Notes: generated from the letters alone by a model not told the origin. Positions 31,926 to 43,123 are shown, counted from the stretch's first letter. The stretch is 64,000 bases of DNA from Mesostigma viride (GCA_009746045.1 RPFO01000213.1:7812478-7876477), one strand, 5' to 3'. Made by a program: numbers and translations.

Positions 31926-32475
31926 CGGTCCTGAAGTATTTTAATTAGAATTTTAATTAATTTGGAACTCTTATCTCCGTTGGGAGTACACAAGTGTACG
32001 GTAGCACATATCCCTGACTAAGGGGCGTATGGCTTTCAATACATTATGGAGCCCTACTTCCTACATGGGTACTGTAGGGTGTGAACTACATGACCCGGCC
32101 TGCTCAAGGTGCCCAAAGTGCACCTGCACCACTATATGTCCCTCCACGGCGTTGGATCGCCATGCGTCCAGGAGTACCGAATAGTTGTCGCACTTTTAAA
32201 ATGTATTCCTACAACTGCAAGTGCGGACATAGGGTGGAAGATGATCATGGCCGCTAAACAATGGCCGCCATTGTTTAGCGGCTCTAGCCATTGCCTGAGA
32301 GGGCACGGCGTCTCTAGAGTCAGCAGTGAGAGAGTAGCTCGATCTTTGCATATGCAAGCATGGGCTAAATATTAAAGCTTAATTCATCATCAGTGGGGAT
32401 GGCGGAGGCTCATCATGATATAGGCGCACATGCGCATACTGGCTGAAGCCGGGCGTGGGCCGGCCACGTGCTAAG
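31926..32475 (-). repeat. Dispersed repeat of the 56.8-59.8 kb family, diverged copy
   Basis: The plus strand starts with the AT tail (TTTTAATTAATTTGG), then CTCCGTTGGGAG, ACATATCCCTGA, AAGGGGCGTATGGC and GTGCACCTGCAC. A match to the family's far end (CTAAATATT, GCGCACATGCGC) lies near 32365-32440. The same order is seen at 59310-59770. Confidence 0.65.
32250..32282. repeat. Perfect 16-bp hairpin
   Basis: GCCGCTAAACAATGGC, one C, then GCCATTGTTTAGCGGC. It lies inside the diverged repeat and has no counterpart in the other copies I compared. Confidence 0.85.
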
Positions 32476-32519
32476 CTATAAGCCTGACTAGTCTACACTA
32501 CTGCTATAGTATTCCCAAG

Positions 32520-32930
32520 CTAGCCGGCTAGGCTGGGGTTTGCTAGCTGGGGGGGAGGGGGGCGCCTTCCATGGGCTTGTGGTCGACGTGGATGACCGCC
32601 CTCCTCCAGTACTATATATACCGGCCGCTTCCCCCGGCCCTGCGGTCTGCCGGAGCTATAGAACGTAGCCGCGATCGACCATAGCTCCCGTCGTCGTTGT
32701 TGCTGCGCCACTGAGGGTCAAGTCGTCGTCCATCGATCGTATAGGAAGTCCTCACGAGCTTCTTGCGGCGCTTAAGAAACAACAGCTTATCCACTATATA
32801 CTCAAAGGTGAGGAGCACGGGAGCCGGTCCAGCCTTACCCCGCGCGCAGGGAAGCGGGAGGCGGACAGCTGACATCCTGAGCTGACCAGTGAGTTCCATG
32901 GCCGGGGTAAGGATGTCGCGCTTAAACGCT
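32520..32930 (-). mobile_element. L1-ORF1-like fragment, second copy
   Basis: The minus-strand frame reads ARGKAGPAPVLLTFEYIVD, KLLFLKRRKKLVRTSYTIDG, RRLDPQ. This resembles the conserved core of L1 ORF1 RNA-binding domains (P-PV-V-F, then a K/R-rich helix with KKL). It is related to the segment at 8500-8640. Confidence 0.5.
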
Positions 32931-34256
32931 AAATGAGAAGAGACTCGGAGGCTGTCCTCACCTGCCGGCTGGTCAAAGTGCTGGACGATGACGAACGTTA
33001 TGGCTGCGCTTGGTGATGTCGGCCTCCTCGCGGATGTCGAGCGTCTGAAACATTGCTTGAGCCAAAGTATGTCAATATTATAGTGCAGGCCCCGCCCGCC
33101 CGGATAATTAGTAGGTATGAGCTAGGACCGTGCCGCCGGCCAGCTGCCTCGAGCGGCGATATTTTGATTATCGTAAGTGACGTGCCACGTACTTGGACTC
33201 AGTGCATGGCTACGTACGTGCAAGCCATACGTTTGATAAAAGATATTATGATCTATGAGACAATCGGACAGATGATGACATCTTCATAATTCGCTACGCG
33301 TTGGTTGCATGATGGATCCCGATGTCAATGAGACAACCAGGGCAGGCCAGAAATCTGGAGATGTATGCACTGTGCAGTGTATGACTGTCAATCCCTGGCT
33401 GACCGACCCCTGCGCAGCGTTACAATGACCGCATATCAAGAAAATAACAGCATGCATGTACCCCTTTGAACATCATGTGCAAGCAGCATAACAAAATACT
33501 AGAATCTCACACCTCAGGCAGCCGGTACAGGGGTGGGGACATCGCGGCAAAACTGCCCACTCCTGCAAGTTTGGTCCGACGGGGCTCTGACAGACGTGAT
33601 CGAAGCGAGCTCCAAAACCGCCCCGGCTCCAGATCAATTATTAAAAAAGGAGTGCGCTCAAGTTGGCTTTTTGATTGAGGACGGCGCGAGGAAAATAGAA
33701 CCGGAGTGCGCTCGGCAAAAACATGCACCCGGCACCCCAGTGGTTTTCAGGAATTAAGGTGCGCCCTTGTGAACTGTGAGACTATGGATTGGTCCGGCGC
33801 TTTGGCTTACATCCCGGAGTGCTCAACTAGTATACCGATCGTGGATCGACGTACTAACGCACATATACCGATACACGTACTACGGTAATTATACGGTCAT
33901 AATTTAGAGGACACGTGGCTTAAACTATAGGAGTGATCTTGGTGGCCAGCGTCAGATACAAGTCCTGACTGTGCTGACTACCTCCCTAGCGTATTAACCT
34001 TTAAGTATGTCATGGCGGACAAGCTGGCGTTCCTTAAATGCCGCAAGAAGCTCTCGGAGCCCTCGCTTAATTCACACTGGACGACGACTTGACCCTGGCC
34101 CAACAACAGCGGCGACGCGAGCTACGGCCGACCTACCTGGCAGCTCCGGTAGATCGCTCGAGAGCAAGGGGGAAGCCGGTATACTGGAGGGCCGGGGGCG
34201 GTCATCCACGTTGACCACAAGCCCTGGCATGCCCCTCCTGCCACCTCAGACTAGGG
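32931..34256. other. No recognised gene; ends in a retrotransposon target
   Basis: No domain or repeat family was matched. The last 20 bases (CACCTCAGACTAGGG) are the same left flank found next to the second LINE copy at 57.56 kb. Confidence 0.4.
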
Positions 34257-34268
34257 AATATATATACC
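34257..34268. other. Target-site duplication, left
   Basis: AATATATATACC here recurs at 56739-56750, bounding the complete LINE. Confidence 0.85.
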
Positions 34269-35300
34269 ATTCCGTGGCAGCTTGGCCCAGTTTGCTACCG
34301 GCTGGCACACGTTTTCAGTGAATTTTGGGCTCCAGATTTAAATGCAACGTGCGGTTTGAGGCAGGGGAAAACATGCGTGGACGATAGGAATTATAGCACC
34401 GGCGGGCTTCAAAGTGCCGGACGGCAGGCGGTACCACCATTCCGTGCATGGCAGCTTGGCCCAGTTTGCTACCGGCTGGCACACGTTTTCAGTGAATTGT
34501 GGGCTCCAGATTTAAATGCAACGTGCGGTTTGAGGCAGGGGAAAACATGCGTGGACGATAGGAATTATAGCACCGGCGGGCTTCAAAGTGCCGGACGGCA
34601 GGCGGTACCACCATTCCGTGCATGGCAGCTTGGCCCAGTTTGCTACCGGCTGGCACACGTTTTCAGTGAATTTTGGGCTCCAGATTTAAATGCAACGTCG
34701 GTTTGAGGCAGGGGAAAACATGCGTGGACGATAGGAATTATAGCACCGGCGGGCTTCAAAGTGCCGGACGGCAGGCGGTACCACCATTCCGTGCATGGCA
34801 GCTTGGCCCAGTTTGCTACCGGCTGGCACACGTTTTCAGTGAATTTTGGGCTCCAGATTTAAATGCAACGTGCGGTTTGAGGCAGGGGAAAACATGCGTG
34901 GACGATAGGAATTATAGCACCGGCGGGCTTCAAAGTGCCGGACGGCAGGCGGTACCACCATTCCGTGGCAGCTTGGCCCAGTTTGCTACCGGCTGGCACA
35001 CGTTTTCAGTGAATTTTGGGCTCCAGATTTAAATGCAACGTGCGGTTTGAGGCAGGGGAAAACATGCGTGGACGATAGGAATTATAGCACCGGCGGGCTT
35101 CAAAGTGCCGGACGGCAGGCGGTACCACCATTCCGTGCATGGCAGCTTGGCCCAGTTTGCTACCGGCTGGCACACGTTTTCAGTGAATTTTGGGCTCCAG
35201 ATTTAAATGCAACGTGCGGTTTGAGGCAGGGGAAAACATGCGTGGACGATAGGAATTATAGCACCGGCGGGCTTCAAAGTGCCGGACGGCAGGCGGTACC
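34269..35300 (+). repeat. Six tandem 170-174 bp monomers (LINE 5' UTR)
   Basis: The units start at 34269, 34439, 34613, 34786, 34960 and 35130 and differ mainly by a 4-bp GCAT indel. The first unit begins exactly at the target-site duplication, so the array belongs to the LINE. In one frame it reads as a repeated peptide, but the frame shifts between unit types and I do not think it is translated. Tandem 5' monomers act as promoters in mouse L1; the same role here is inference. Confidence 0.85.
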
Positions 35301-35407
35301 GCAGCGCGTTGGGGGGCTGCCGCCCCCCAAACCCCCGCGTGGGGGGCTCCGCCCCCCACACCCCCCGCCCCCCCCCTCGGTGGCTGCCACACCTGCCCTG
35401 ATTGTTC
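35301..35407 (+). other. C-rich leader between monomers and ORF
   Basis: GGGGGGCTGCCGCCCCCC and GGGGGGCTCCGCCCCCCA form two strong GC hairpins just before the first ATG at 35408. Confidence 0.6.
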
Positions 35408-36646
35408 ATGGACGACCCACGACCCCCTTCGCCCAACGGCTCCCCCGCTCCCCGGTTGGCGCCTCGGCGGTCCTCTCGGCTTGCGGCCCTTCTTGCGGAT
35501 GTGGGCGACCCGGCTGCGGGGGGCTCGGGCGCCCCGGTCTCCCCCTCCTTGGTCTGCGAGGTCTGCCGGAGCGGGCACCGCGGGCACCACATGTTAGTTT
35601 GTGATATGCTTGCAATTCCGGGTGGCACTTGCAGTGTCTTACTCCCCGGCTCTACCGGGTCCCGCCGGGCTCCTGGACGTGCCCGCGCTGTCCCCCCCCG
35701 CGGGCCCCCGGGCTGCCCTCCCCGCCGGGTGCTCCGGCCCCCTGCCCCGTGCGCCCCCCTGCCGAGGCCCTCGGGGCGGGCCGTGGCCTGCCCGATGGGG
35801 CCGCCGTTGCTCGGGCCCTGGCGCCCTCGGCCCCGGGGCCCCACCCGTCGCCTGGCCCCGCCGACGGGGGCGCGGCGCTGTCGCCTGGGCTGGGCCCGGC
35901 CGACCCCCGGCGGGCCTGGCGACCGGCCGGCGCCCGCCCCCGGCCCCTCGCTCCCCGACGCTCTGGCCTCCCTTCCCCCGGCCGCGGTTGGCCACCCAGC
36001 CGCCACCCCCGTCCTTGCCGCGTGGGACGGCGGCCCCCGGGCCCACTCGTTCACCTCGTGGCCGCCCTCGCACATTGTCGGCGTGGTGGGCCGAGCCACC
36101 TTTTCTTGGGCGTACTGCCCTTTGTTGCTGGACGCGGTCGGGTTGCAGGCCGCCTTCCCCTCGCTCCCTCGGCCCCCGGCCTTCCTGGCCCTAGTGGCGC
36201 GCGTGCGGGCGACATTTCTTTCCGCCGCCCCCCCGGTGACGGCCTCGACTCTTTGGGGGTATGTCTTGGAAGGATATCACGCCGGCTGCCGGCTGCCGTG
36301 GCATCTCCCGGCCGCCCGGCAGGAAGAGCTGCTTTCCCTGGACGAGCGGGTGGGTCAGGAGGTGGTCGAGTTCGTCACGGCGGTGGCTCGAGACGCTCAG
36401 GTCTCGGTGCGGGCGGCCTACCTCGCGGGCGGCGCCGACCTGGGCCTCATGTCCCCGCGGCAGCTTCGCCTCTTCTTGGACGCCCAGGCCCCGCCTCCCG
36501 GCCCGGTTGCCAGTGGGGGCTTTCTCATCACCTCCCTCAGCCTGGCGCAGGCCGCCATGCTGCGTGTGGAGTTCGGGGCCCCCATCGCGGTTCAGGGCGG
36601 CCAGGCCATCTTGGCATGGACTCGGCCGGGCGCGCCCAGCCCCTAA
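35408..36646 (+). pseudogene. LINE ORF, PHD finger and N-terminal region
   Basis: From ATG 35408 a basic RRSSRLAALLADV stretch leads to CEVCRSGHRGHHMLVCD (from 35555). After a frame change, NSGWHLQCLTPRLYRVPPGS and WTCPRC (to 35691) complete a PHD finger. PHD fingers are known in ORF1 of CR1-type LINEs, where they may bind chromatin. A Pro-rich linker follows. From about 35950 the first frame resumes with an Ala-rich helical region (HIVGVVGRATFSWAYCPLLL, ARQEELLSLDERVGQEVVEF, LMSPRQLRLFLDAQA) that I cannot assign. At least two frameshifts disrupt it. Confidence 0.75.
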
Positions 36647-37790
36647 CCGCGGGGACGCCTGTTTCTGCCTTCCTCCACGACATGATTCCTGGAGTTGGCA
36701 GGCATCCCGCACGAATGGCACCCCGCGGCTGCCCAACCGGTCGGCATCCTCTCGCGCGCCCAGATTAATTGCTGCTCTCCCGGGTTGCTGGGAGGCCGGC
36801 TGGGACCCGCCCCCCCCTCATGTCCGGTCCCTTCTGGAGGGGGACGACCCCGAGTCGGGCTCCTGTGCCATCTGCCTTGAGCCCTTCCGCGGCCGGGGGA
36901 TGGCTTGTGTCGCCTGCCCGCGTGCGGCCACACATTCCATCAAGCGTGCATCGCGCGCAGCTTGCTCCACTCCGCGCCGCGCTGCCCGTTGTGCCGGGCT
37001 GTTGTGCCGCCCCCTGGGACTGCGCTTCCTCTCGGACCGCCCCCGGTCTCGCTGGGTCCCCTGCCGGGTCCCCACCGGGCCCCGGGGCCAGCTGCCTCCC
37101 CGACCCCTCGGCCGCAGCCCCCGGCCTCGTTGCCGGGGCCTGGGGTGGTCGCGGGCGCGCTGGCGAGTCCCCCTGGGAGGGGCGCCGGCGTTCTCGATCC
37201 CCCTCCGCTGGGGGTCTCCCCGGTGGGCACTGCCTCCTCCGTGGCCCCGGCGGGCATGCCGGGCGCTGGTCGGGTCGTGGTGCGCGCGCCTGCCGGCCCG
37301 GCTGGGGAGACGCCGCAGGCCCCACGTCCTGCCTTTGCTGGCGCCGCTCCCGACCGCCACTCAGCGCCCGCCGACGGCCTTCGATCACCGGTGTGCCGTG
37401 CTGCTTCCCACGGGGTCCCCGTGTGCTGGTGTGTTCCACAACCGTAACCTCCTCTGCCAGCACCTTCGCGCTGTGCACCCCGATCTCGGCGCGGCGGATC
37501 TGCAGGCCATGAGCTGTTACCGGTGCCCGGAAGCTCACTGCCAGCGGGTGTACTCCATTCACGGGCGCGCTCAGCACGCGCGCGCCTGTGTTGCTCAACG
37601 GCCCCTCAACCGGCCAGCAGTCCCGGCCCCCTCCCCCCCTCCCGCCTCGGCTCCCACCGGCCGATCCCAGCCCCCGCCGCCCGACTACTCGGCCAGTTGG
37701 CGTTGGCTTGACACGGTTCCCTGCATGGGATGCATGCGCCATCAACCCGACGTCTACCCTGACCGACCTCCCCCACCGCGCGCGTAGCCT
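36647..37790 (+). pseudogene. LINE ORF, RING-H2 finger and C2H2 fingers
   Basis: CAICLEPFRGRG (from 36864) continues, after a one-base frame change near 36900, as CRLPACGHTFHQACIARSLL and CPLC (to 36994). This is a complete C3H2C3-type RING, the fold used by E3 ubiquitin ligases. A long Pro/Gly/Ala linker follows. At 37422-37600 are SPCAGVFHNRNLLCQHLRAVH and SCYRCPEAHCQRVYSIHGRA with QHARAC, two C2H2-like fingers of the sort that contact target DNA in site-specific LINEs. No known LINE clade I can name carries PHD, RING and C2H2 together. Confidence 0.7.
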
Positions 37791-38644
37791 TTTCGCGCAA
37801 TGTGCAATCGTTTCTCTCCGGCGCATGCACGCCGCTCCGGACGACCCGCTGGGCTTTAAACTGCACATGGTGACCCCCCGCCTGCTCCTCACCCCTCTCG
37901 GGCGTGGTGTGCGCGGCCTCCAGGGTGCGGTTATTGCCCGTTGCCGACGCTTTCTGCAGGGGGACTGGGAGGGGCTGTTTGGCGTGCCGCCCCCGCGCAC
38001 GGCCCGGCTGTCGGGGGAGGTCAACTTCGAGCGGGTGGCCGCCGACGTCATCCGCCTCGTCCGCGAGGGGCAGCTCAGCCGGGCCATGACCCACTTGGAA
38101 ATGGCCAAGCTGGCCCCCGCCAATGCGGCTACCCTGGCGGCCTTGGAGGCTCTTCACCCTGCGGAGCCCGAATTCCAGCTGCCCGTGCCGGACCCCCTGC
38201 CGGCCCCCCTCCGCGGCTGGACCGCGACTGCTTCCTGGAGGTGATGCGTGCGGTCCCGCGGGCTTCCTCTACCGGGCCGTCGGGCTGGCGCTACGAGCAC
38301 TTGGAGGTCCTGGTGGGGCATGGGGGCGAGGACATTCTCTTTGACACCCTCATTGACCTGGCGGCTGGTCGCGTTCCTCCCGCTGCGCGCGAGTGGTTAG
38401 CGGGCGCTCGCCTCCTCGCTCTGCTCAAGGGTGTCTTGCCCCCCCCCGAGGGCAAGGTGCGCCCGATCGCCTGCGGTGAGGTGCTCCGCAAGCTCGTGGG
38501 CAAAGTGATCTGCCGCCAAAAGGCGCCCGAGCTCCGTGCCTTTTTCTGCCCGCCCCTCGCAGCGGGTGAGACCTCGGTGGCGGCCCAGCTGGGGGTGACG
38601 ACTCCAGGCGGGGCAGATATCCTCATCCATTCGGTGCAGGCCTA
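37791..38644 (+). pseudogene. LINE ORF, RT N-terminal and finger motifs
   Basis: HMVTPRLLLTPLGRGVRGLQ and LVREGQLSRAMTHLEM precede, after a frame change near 38215, GPSGWRYEHLEVLV and LLALLKGVLPPPEGKVRPIA and CGEVLRKLVGKVI, the RT finger signature. The frame stops where the CACTA-like element begins. The codon GCC-TA(C) is split by the 2-bp duplication and is completed at 49033. Confidence 0.85.
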
Positions 38645-39151
38645 CACTATACTTTTCGTCCGAGGGTGGTAAAAAGCATCCGAGGCGTAAATTACGAGGT
38701 CTTATCTTACTACCTAGATCCGAGGCGTGAGATCCAACGCCGTAATCATTACTACGTAGGATGATTGGTAGTAATTTTACTAGCCGTAAGTAAGAGTAAC
38801 GTTACGACTGCACATCTTTGGTAGTACATTACCGACAGAGTAAATTACCGCGACGGGTCTTGGTTGGTAATCTACCACCTGTAGATTAGGTGCCAGTGAT
38901 CCGATGCTGTAAGATACGTTTCAGTAAGCTACTTCGGGGATCTTTGCCTGTACACGGCCAGATGGATAATTATATTGTAATGGAGAAGTGGGAGAACGTG
39001 CGTGTCTATTAGCAAATGCAGCGAAATATAAAAATGTAGTTATCAGCCTTTTTCGCCTATTCAGCAGTTGTCGTTGTCGGCCGTTGTCATTAAGCGGCTA
39101 TAGATTATGTGTGCTGGGGCCGGTGAAAAGACGCTAGCAAAGTTCGTCTGA

Positions 39152-40262
39152 ATGGCGTCCAATAGAGGGGATTTTATTCTTAGTGGATTGTTGGACGAGG
39201 AGAAGGCGAGGTTGCTGGCGGAGAATGCGAAAGAGCAGAGGGAAGCAGCGGAAGCCGTGCGTGGAAGATGAGGTAACGGGATGGAGTGTGGGCCCTGGCT
39301 TCTGGTTATGAAATGATGGCGGTTGCAGGCCAGCCGTGCTCGCTGGTAATGGGTGCGTGGTGTTGAAATCCAAGTTCTGCGCGTATTCTGTTTTTTGGTC
39401 AATGATTGAAGGGATGTCGCCTTGTTTTATTTTTGTGCATCTGCGTCCCGTCGTGACTGCCTCGTCATGGACGCCCAGGGGTAGAAGTTCGAACGAGGGA
39501 ATGATTTTTCAAACGCCTGGATATGTTATGATAGTACGAATAAATGGTAATGGGTAGAGGCGGCCAAAATTTTGTTGGAAGTGTGCCAACGCCGCACATA
39601 CGACTTGAACAACCCTAGGTATCTTAGGAAAAGGAAACACGGATACGTCGGAGTGGAGGAAGAGGAAGACGATGACGATGGTGAAGACGGAGAGGTTTAC
39701 AATGGAGGCCTTGAGAATGGGGAGACATTGAATCAGGAGAGCAGGGTAGCGGTGAGTGGCCCGTCATGAATTACATTGTGGTTGCAGTTGTTAGCGAGGC
39801 GTGTTGATTGCTTCTTGCCGCGGGTAATCGCTAGCGCGCATAACCTTCTTTTTTCAACAGGTGTTCTGGTGCATTGACTGCCGCAAAGCAATTAATGGGA
39901 CTGATTATGTGCCTATCATGCCGTTTGGGAATCATACATTGCCAACATTTCGTGTTTAGAAGGCGCGCCTTCAGAAGCATATTCAGCACCGCACGAGCCA
40001 GGTGCTGAAGGCGTGCTTGGAGAGGAAGGGGTATAAAGTGCGCATGACCGCATCGAAGAAGAAGAAGCAGCAGGAATCGGGCAAGACCATGATAACCGAG
40101 CCAGGATTGGCTTTCGTGCATGCAGTACATGGTGCGGCGCAGGCAGTGAATGCTGCATCGATTGCAGCGGTGCAGCCTGTGGCCATGGCGGTGCAGGGCG
40201 CGGGTCCTGAAGTGTGGGCGTTGGCGAAGCAGATTCACGATGCTGTCATGGCCACGTTGTGA
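39152..40262 (+). CDS. Small basic protein gene inside CACTA-like element 1, 3-4 exons
   Basis: Exon 1 is 39152-39256 (donor GTGCGT), exon 2 is 39560-39751 (donor GTGAGT, an acidic EEEEDDDDGEDGE stretch) and exon 3 begins at 39861 after TTTTTTCAACAG. All junctions are phase 0. Exon 3 encodes VFWCIDCRKAINGTDYVPI and reaches a TAG at 39957. The same frame then runs on (ARLQKHIQHRTSQVLKACLE, KKKKQQ) to a TGA at 40260-40262. Either the TAG is a nonsense change or a very short intron (about 39908-39959) removes it. I do not recognise the family. Its place near the left end suggests an element-borne gene. Confidence 0.45.
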
Positions 40263-40330
40263 AGCCAAGGAATGGGTGTTGGTTCCAGTCAGGTGCCTCG
40301 CCCGGAGGAAGCTTTTCTGCTGTAAGCAGA

Positions 40331-40434
40331 GGTGCGGCATCAAGCATTTGCAATCGCCATGAGAGCAGTGGAGATGTCAGCGGCATGAAGCATTTGCAAT
40401 CGCCATGAGAGCAGTGGAGATGTCTGCGGCATTG
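40331..40434 (+). repeat. 52-bp tandem duplication
   Basis: AAGCATTTGCAATCGCCATG and the following AGAGCAGTGGAGATGTC occur twice in a row with few differences, downstream of the small basic gene. Confidence 0.75.
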
Positions 40435-41179
40435 GGAGATCTGCAGACAATTGCAGGAGGACATTGTGCGGTACGCTTGTAGGGTGTATGCTGTGTTGTT
40501 CCGCTCGCTAATGGACATGTGCCCCTGTAACCTCTTCCAGGCTAGTATCTGCTATCCACCTCTTCAGGCTTGAAAAGTAAATTGCTGTACGGTTCACAAT
40601 TGGCATGGCTTGACATGCACGCGTCCTTGACTGTGGTCTGCATGGGTTTGGGGTTTAGCGGTTTACATCAGACTCTGCTGTGTGTCTGCTTAATCAGCCG
40701 ACGTGTCACATGGGGACAGCAACGGCGCTGGGATGCAGCCCGGTGTGAATGCGAGTAAGGTACGCGCTGTCATGCATGGCGGATGGGGCGTGGAAGCCAC
40801 GACCCACGTTTTTGTGTGTGCACGGGGGGCTAGGGGGCAAGTCGTTGTGTTGCTGCCATCCATATGGCCATGGATATGCGGGAAGCTTTCCCTGTACCCA
40901 TACTTAATGATGCATGGACTGGTTGTGACAGCCAAGGGTTTAGCTGTCGTGGGTTTGCTGAGTGATCATGGCAGTCTGCTAGGCTGGTGCTAGAACAGCA
41001 ATAGCGCGGTTACTGCTATGTCTTGCCCGTGCTAACTGATGCTGCAGCCATGCGTGGAGCGCGAATCGTCCCGAGAGGAGAAGGAGGAGGCGGGGCCGGT
41101 GCACCCATGGGCAGGGCCGGAGAAGAAGGACGCGGAGCACCCAGTGTGGGAGAAGGAGAAGGCGGGGAAGCACTGAAGC
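40435..41179. other. Interior of CACTA-like element 1, nothing recognised
   Basis: Short frames only. A Glu/Lys-rich frame near 41060-41175 (EREEKEEA-like) might be a decayed exon, but no splice chain supports it. Confidence 0.3.
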
Positions 41180-41345
41180 TCCACCCCATGTCAGGCCTCT
41201 AGTATAGGTGCCAGTTAACTAAACCCATGCACGTGCAGGTTGTAGCTCAGAATGTATTTAAAATCATATGCCCCTTTTCAGGTATATGTGTAACAGTGAC
41301 TCCCAACGGATATATGTTCCTAATTTTTTAAATTCTTACTGAATA
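41180..41345 (+). repeat. Fragment of the 56.8-59.8 kb dispersed family
   Basis: CAGAATGTATTTAAAATCAT, ATGCCCCTTTTCAGG and GACTCCCAACGGATATATG match the last 130 bp of the family, ending in an AT-rich tail. Confidence 0.65.
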
Positions 41346-41354
41346 ATTGTTGTC

Positions 41355-41620
41355 TTTATGAACCCATGAAGAGCAAAGCCCGGTGGGGAGTACATGTAAC
41401 GCATTACCACGAGAAGGGGTCCCCACACCGCATTTCTTCGCTCTCTGTTCCTATGCAGAACAAGAAGAGGTGGAAGACCAATGTCCCGGCTCACACGCCA
41501 GCCCATGTGGGTAAGCCCCCTCCCCCAAAGCGGAAGGGGCGCTTTGGGGAGAAGTGTAGTGAGGATTTTGTAGACTAGATAGCACTAACTTACTTACACC
41601 AGACCTGGCAATAAACAAGC
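41355..41620 (+). mobile_element. RTE-like LINE 3' end, diverged relative
   Basis: The translation MQNKKRWKTNVPAHTPAHVG, PPPKRKGRFGEK parallels the C-terminal end of the minus-strand LINE at 3505-3830 (MQNK..W...AHTPDPVGKPPPP). The 3' UTR is different, so it is another subfamily. Confidence 0.65.
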
Positions 41621-41812
41621 ATTGATGGGATGGACCCAGCGATACATAATGGGCGTGCATGCGTAAAAAATATACACTATGCATGGCCCAATGGGCATGC
41701 ATTCAAATAATTACAAATGAAGGCCGCCATGAGAGCACTGAAGCTAAACCAGACCGGGCCACAATTAACCCTCCAGCACCAAAGTTCCACTGCATCATGT
41801 AAGACAAGCCTG

Positions 41813-42645
41813 ACATCCATCCATCCATCCATCCATCCATCCATCCATCCATCCATCCATCCATCCATCCATCCATCCATCCATCCATCCATCCATCCAT
41901 CCATCCATCCATCCATCCATCCATCCATCCATCCATCCATCCATCCATCCATCCATCCATCCATCCATCCATCCATCCATCCATCCATCCATCCATCCAT
42001 CCATCCATCCATCCATCCATCCATCCATCCATCCATCCATCCATCCATCCATCCATCCATCCATCCATCCATCCATCCATCCATCCATCCATCCATCCAT
42101 CCATCCATCCATCCATCCATCCATCCATCCATCCATCCATCCATCCATCCATCCATCCATCCATCCATCCATCCATCCATCCATCCATCCATCCATCCAT
42201 CCATCCATCCATCCATCCATCCATCCATCCATCCATCCATCCATCCATCCATCCATCCATCCATCCATCCATCCATCCATCCATCCATCCATCCATCCAT
42301 CCATCCATCCATCCATCCATCCATCCATCCATCCATCCATCCATCCATCCATCCATCCATCCATCCATCCATCCATCCATCCATCCATCCATCCATCCAT
42401 CCATCCATCCATCCATCCATCCATCCATCCATCCATCCATCCATCCATCCATCCATCCATCCATCCATCCATCCATCCATCCATCCATCCATCCATCCAT
42501 CCATCCATCCATCCATCCATCCATCCATCCATCCATCCATCCATCCATCCATCCATCCATCCATCCATCCATCCATCCATCCATCCATCCATCCATCCAT
42601 CCATCCATCCATCCATCCATCCATCCATCCATCCATCCATCCATT
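41813..42645 (+). repeat. (ATCC)n microsatellite, about 830 bp
   Basis: Roughly 208 uninterrupted ATCC units. All frames on both strands stay open (HPSI or MDGW repeats), which produces long false open frames. Confidence 0.98.
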
Positions 42646-42659
42646 GATCGGGGTATAGT

Positions 42660-42955
42660 CCTAGTACAGCCATGCTACGTCCTGGCTATGATGAGATTAC
42701 TTGCCCACGCTCCTAGTGTTATGCCATGCTCACATGGGTCTTATTGCACCCACAGATTGCCGGATCGTTGGCGTGTCCCTTTAGCTAGCGTTCCCGAATG
42801 CAGCTGTGGCATGCCTTAGGCATGAAGGAGACTGGGGGTCTCTGCCCTTTCTCCTGTTGTCCACACACAGGGATTAAAAGCACTTCGGTGCTCCGTGACT
42901 CCCCAACAGGAGCACGTGTTTAATTAATTAATTAATTAATTAATTAATCGGGGTT
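42660..42955 (+). repeat. 240-bp dispersed repeat with hairpin-TTAA tail
   Basis: This is a close copy of 17611-17860: TGCTACGTCCTGGCTATGAT to ACACACAGGGATTAAAAGC, then the CTCCCCAACAGGAG hairpin and eight TTAA units. Confidence 0.8.
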
Positions 42956-43040
42956 AGCTAATGCTCCTTGACTCCCTAATGGGGGCATGAGTTTAATAAA
43001 TGAATTAAGTAGTTAGTTAATTAATCAGGTTGATTCAGAT
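42956..43040 (+). repeat. Second hairpin end, partial
   Basis: AATGCTCCTTGACTCCCTAA, TGGGGGCATGAGTTTAATAA is a diverged copy of the same hairpin and tail, inserted behind the first tail. Confidence 0.6.
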
Positions 43041-43086
43041 GAGGTCTGTGCTGGTTCCTTGTGGACTGGCCAGCCAGGGAGATATC

Positions 43087-43123
43087 TTCTTACATGGTCA
43101 GGCCCTTGCCGACCATGTAAGAA
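43087..43123. repeat. 13-bp hairpin
   Basis: TTCTTACATGGTC, 11-base loop, GACCATGTAAGAA. No neighbouring gene explains it. Confidence 0.8.

Noticed and set aside
34356-35180. Tandem open frames encoding a repeated MRQGKTCVDDRNYS peptide
   Set aside because: The frame follows the 170-174 bp monomer and shifts with the 4-bp indel between units, so it is best read as non-coding 5' monomers.
34269-35300. CRISPR array
   Set aside because: Units are 170-174 bp and contiguous, without unique spacers, in a eukaryotic retrotransposon.
35203-36099. 298-residue minus-strand frame in the LINE
   Set aside because: It is Gly/Arg/Pro-rich shadow coding opposite the GC-rich LINE ORF, which has recognisable domains on the plus strand.
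36765-38123. 452-residue minus-strand frame
   Set aside because: It lies opposite the RING, C2H2 and RT-adjacent coding region and has no domain; high GC removes stops by chance.
41677-42673. Four open frames of about 300 residues (MDGW or HPSI repeats)
   Set aside because: They are produced by the uninterrupted ATCC microsatellite, whose length in every frame lacks stops.
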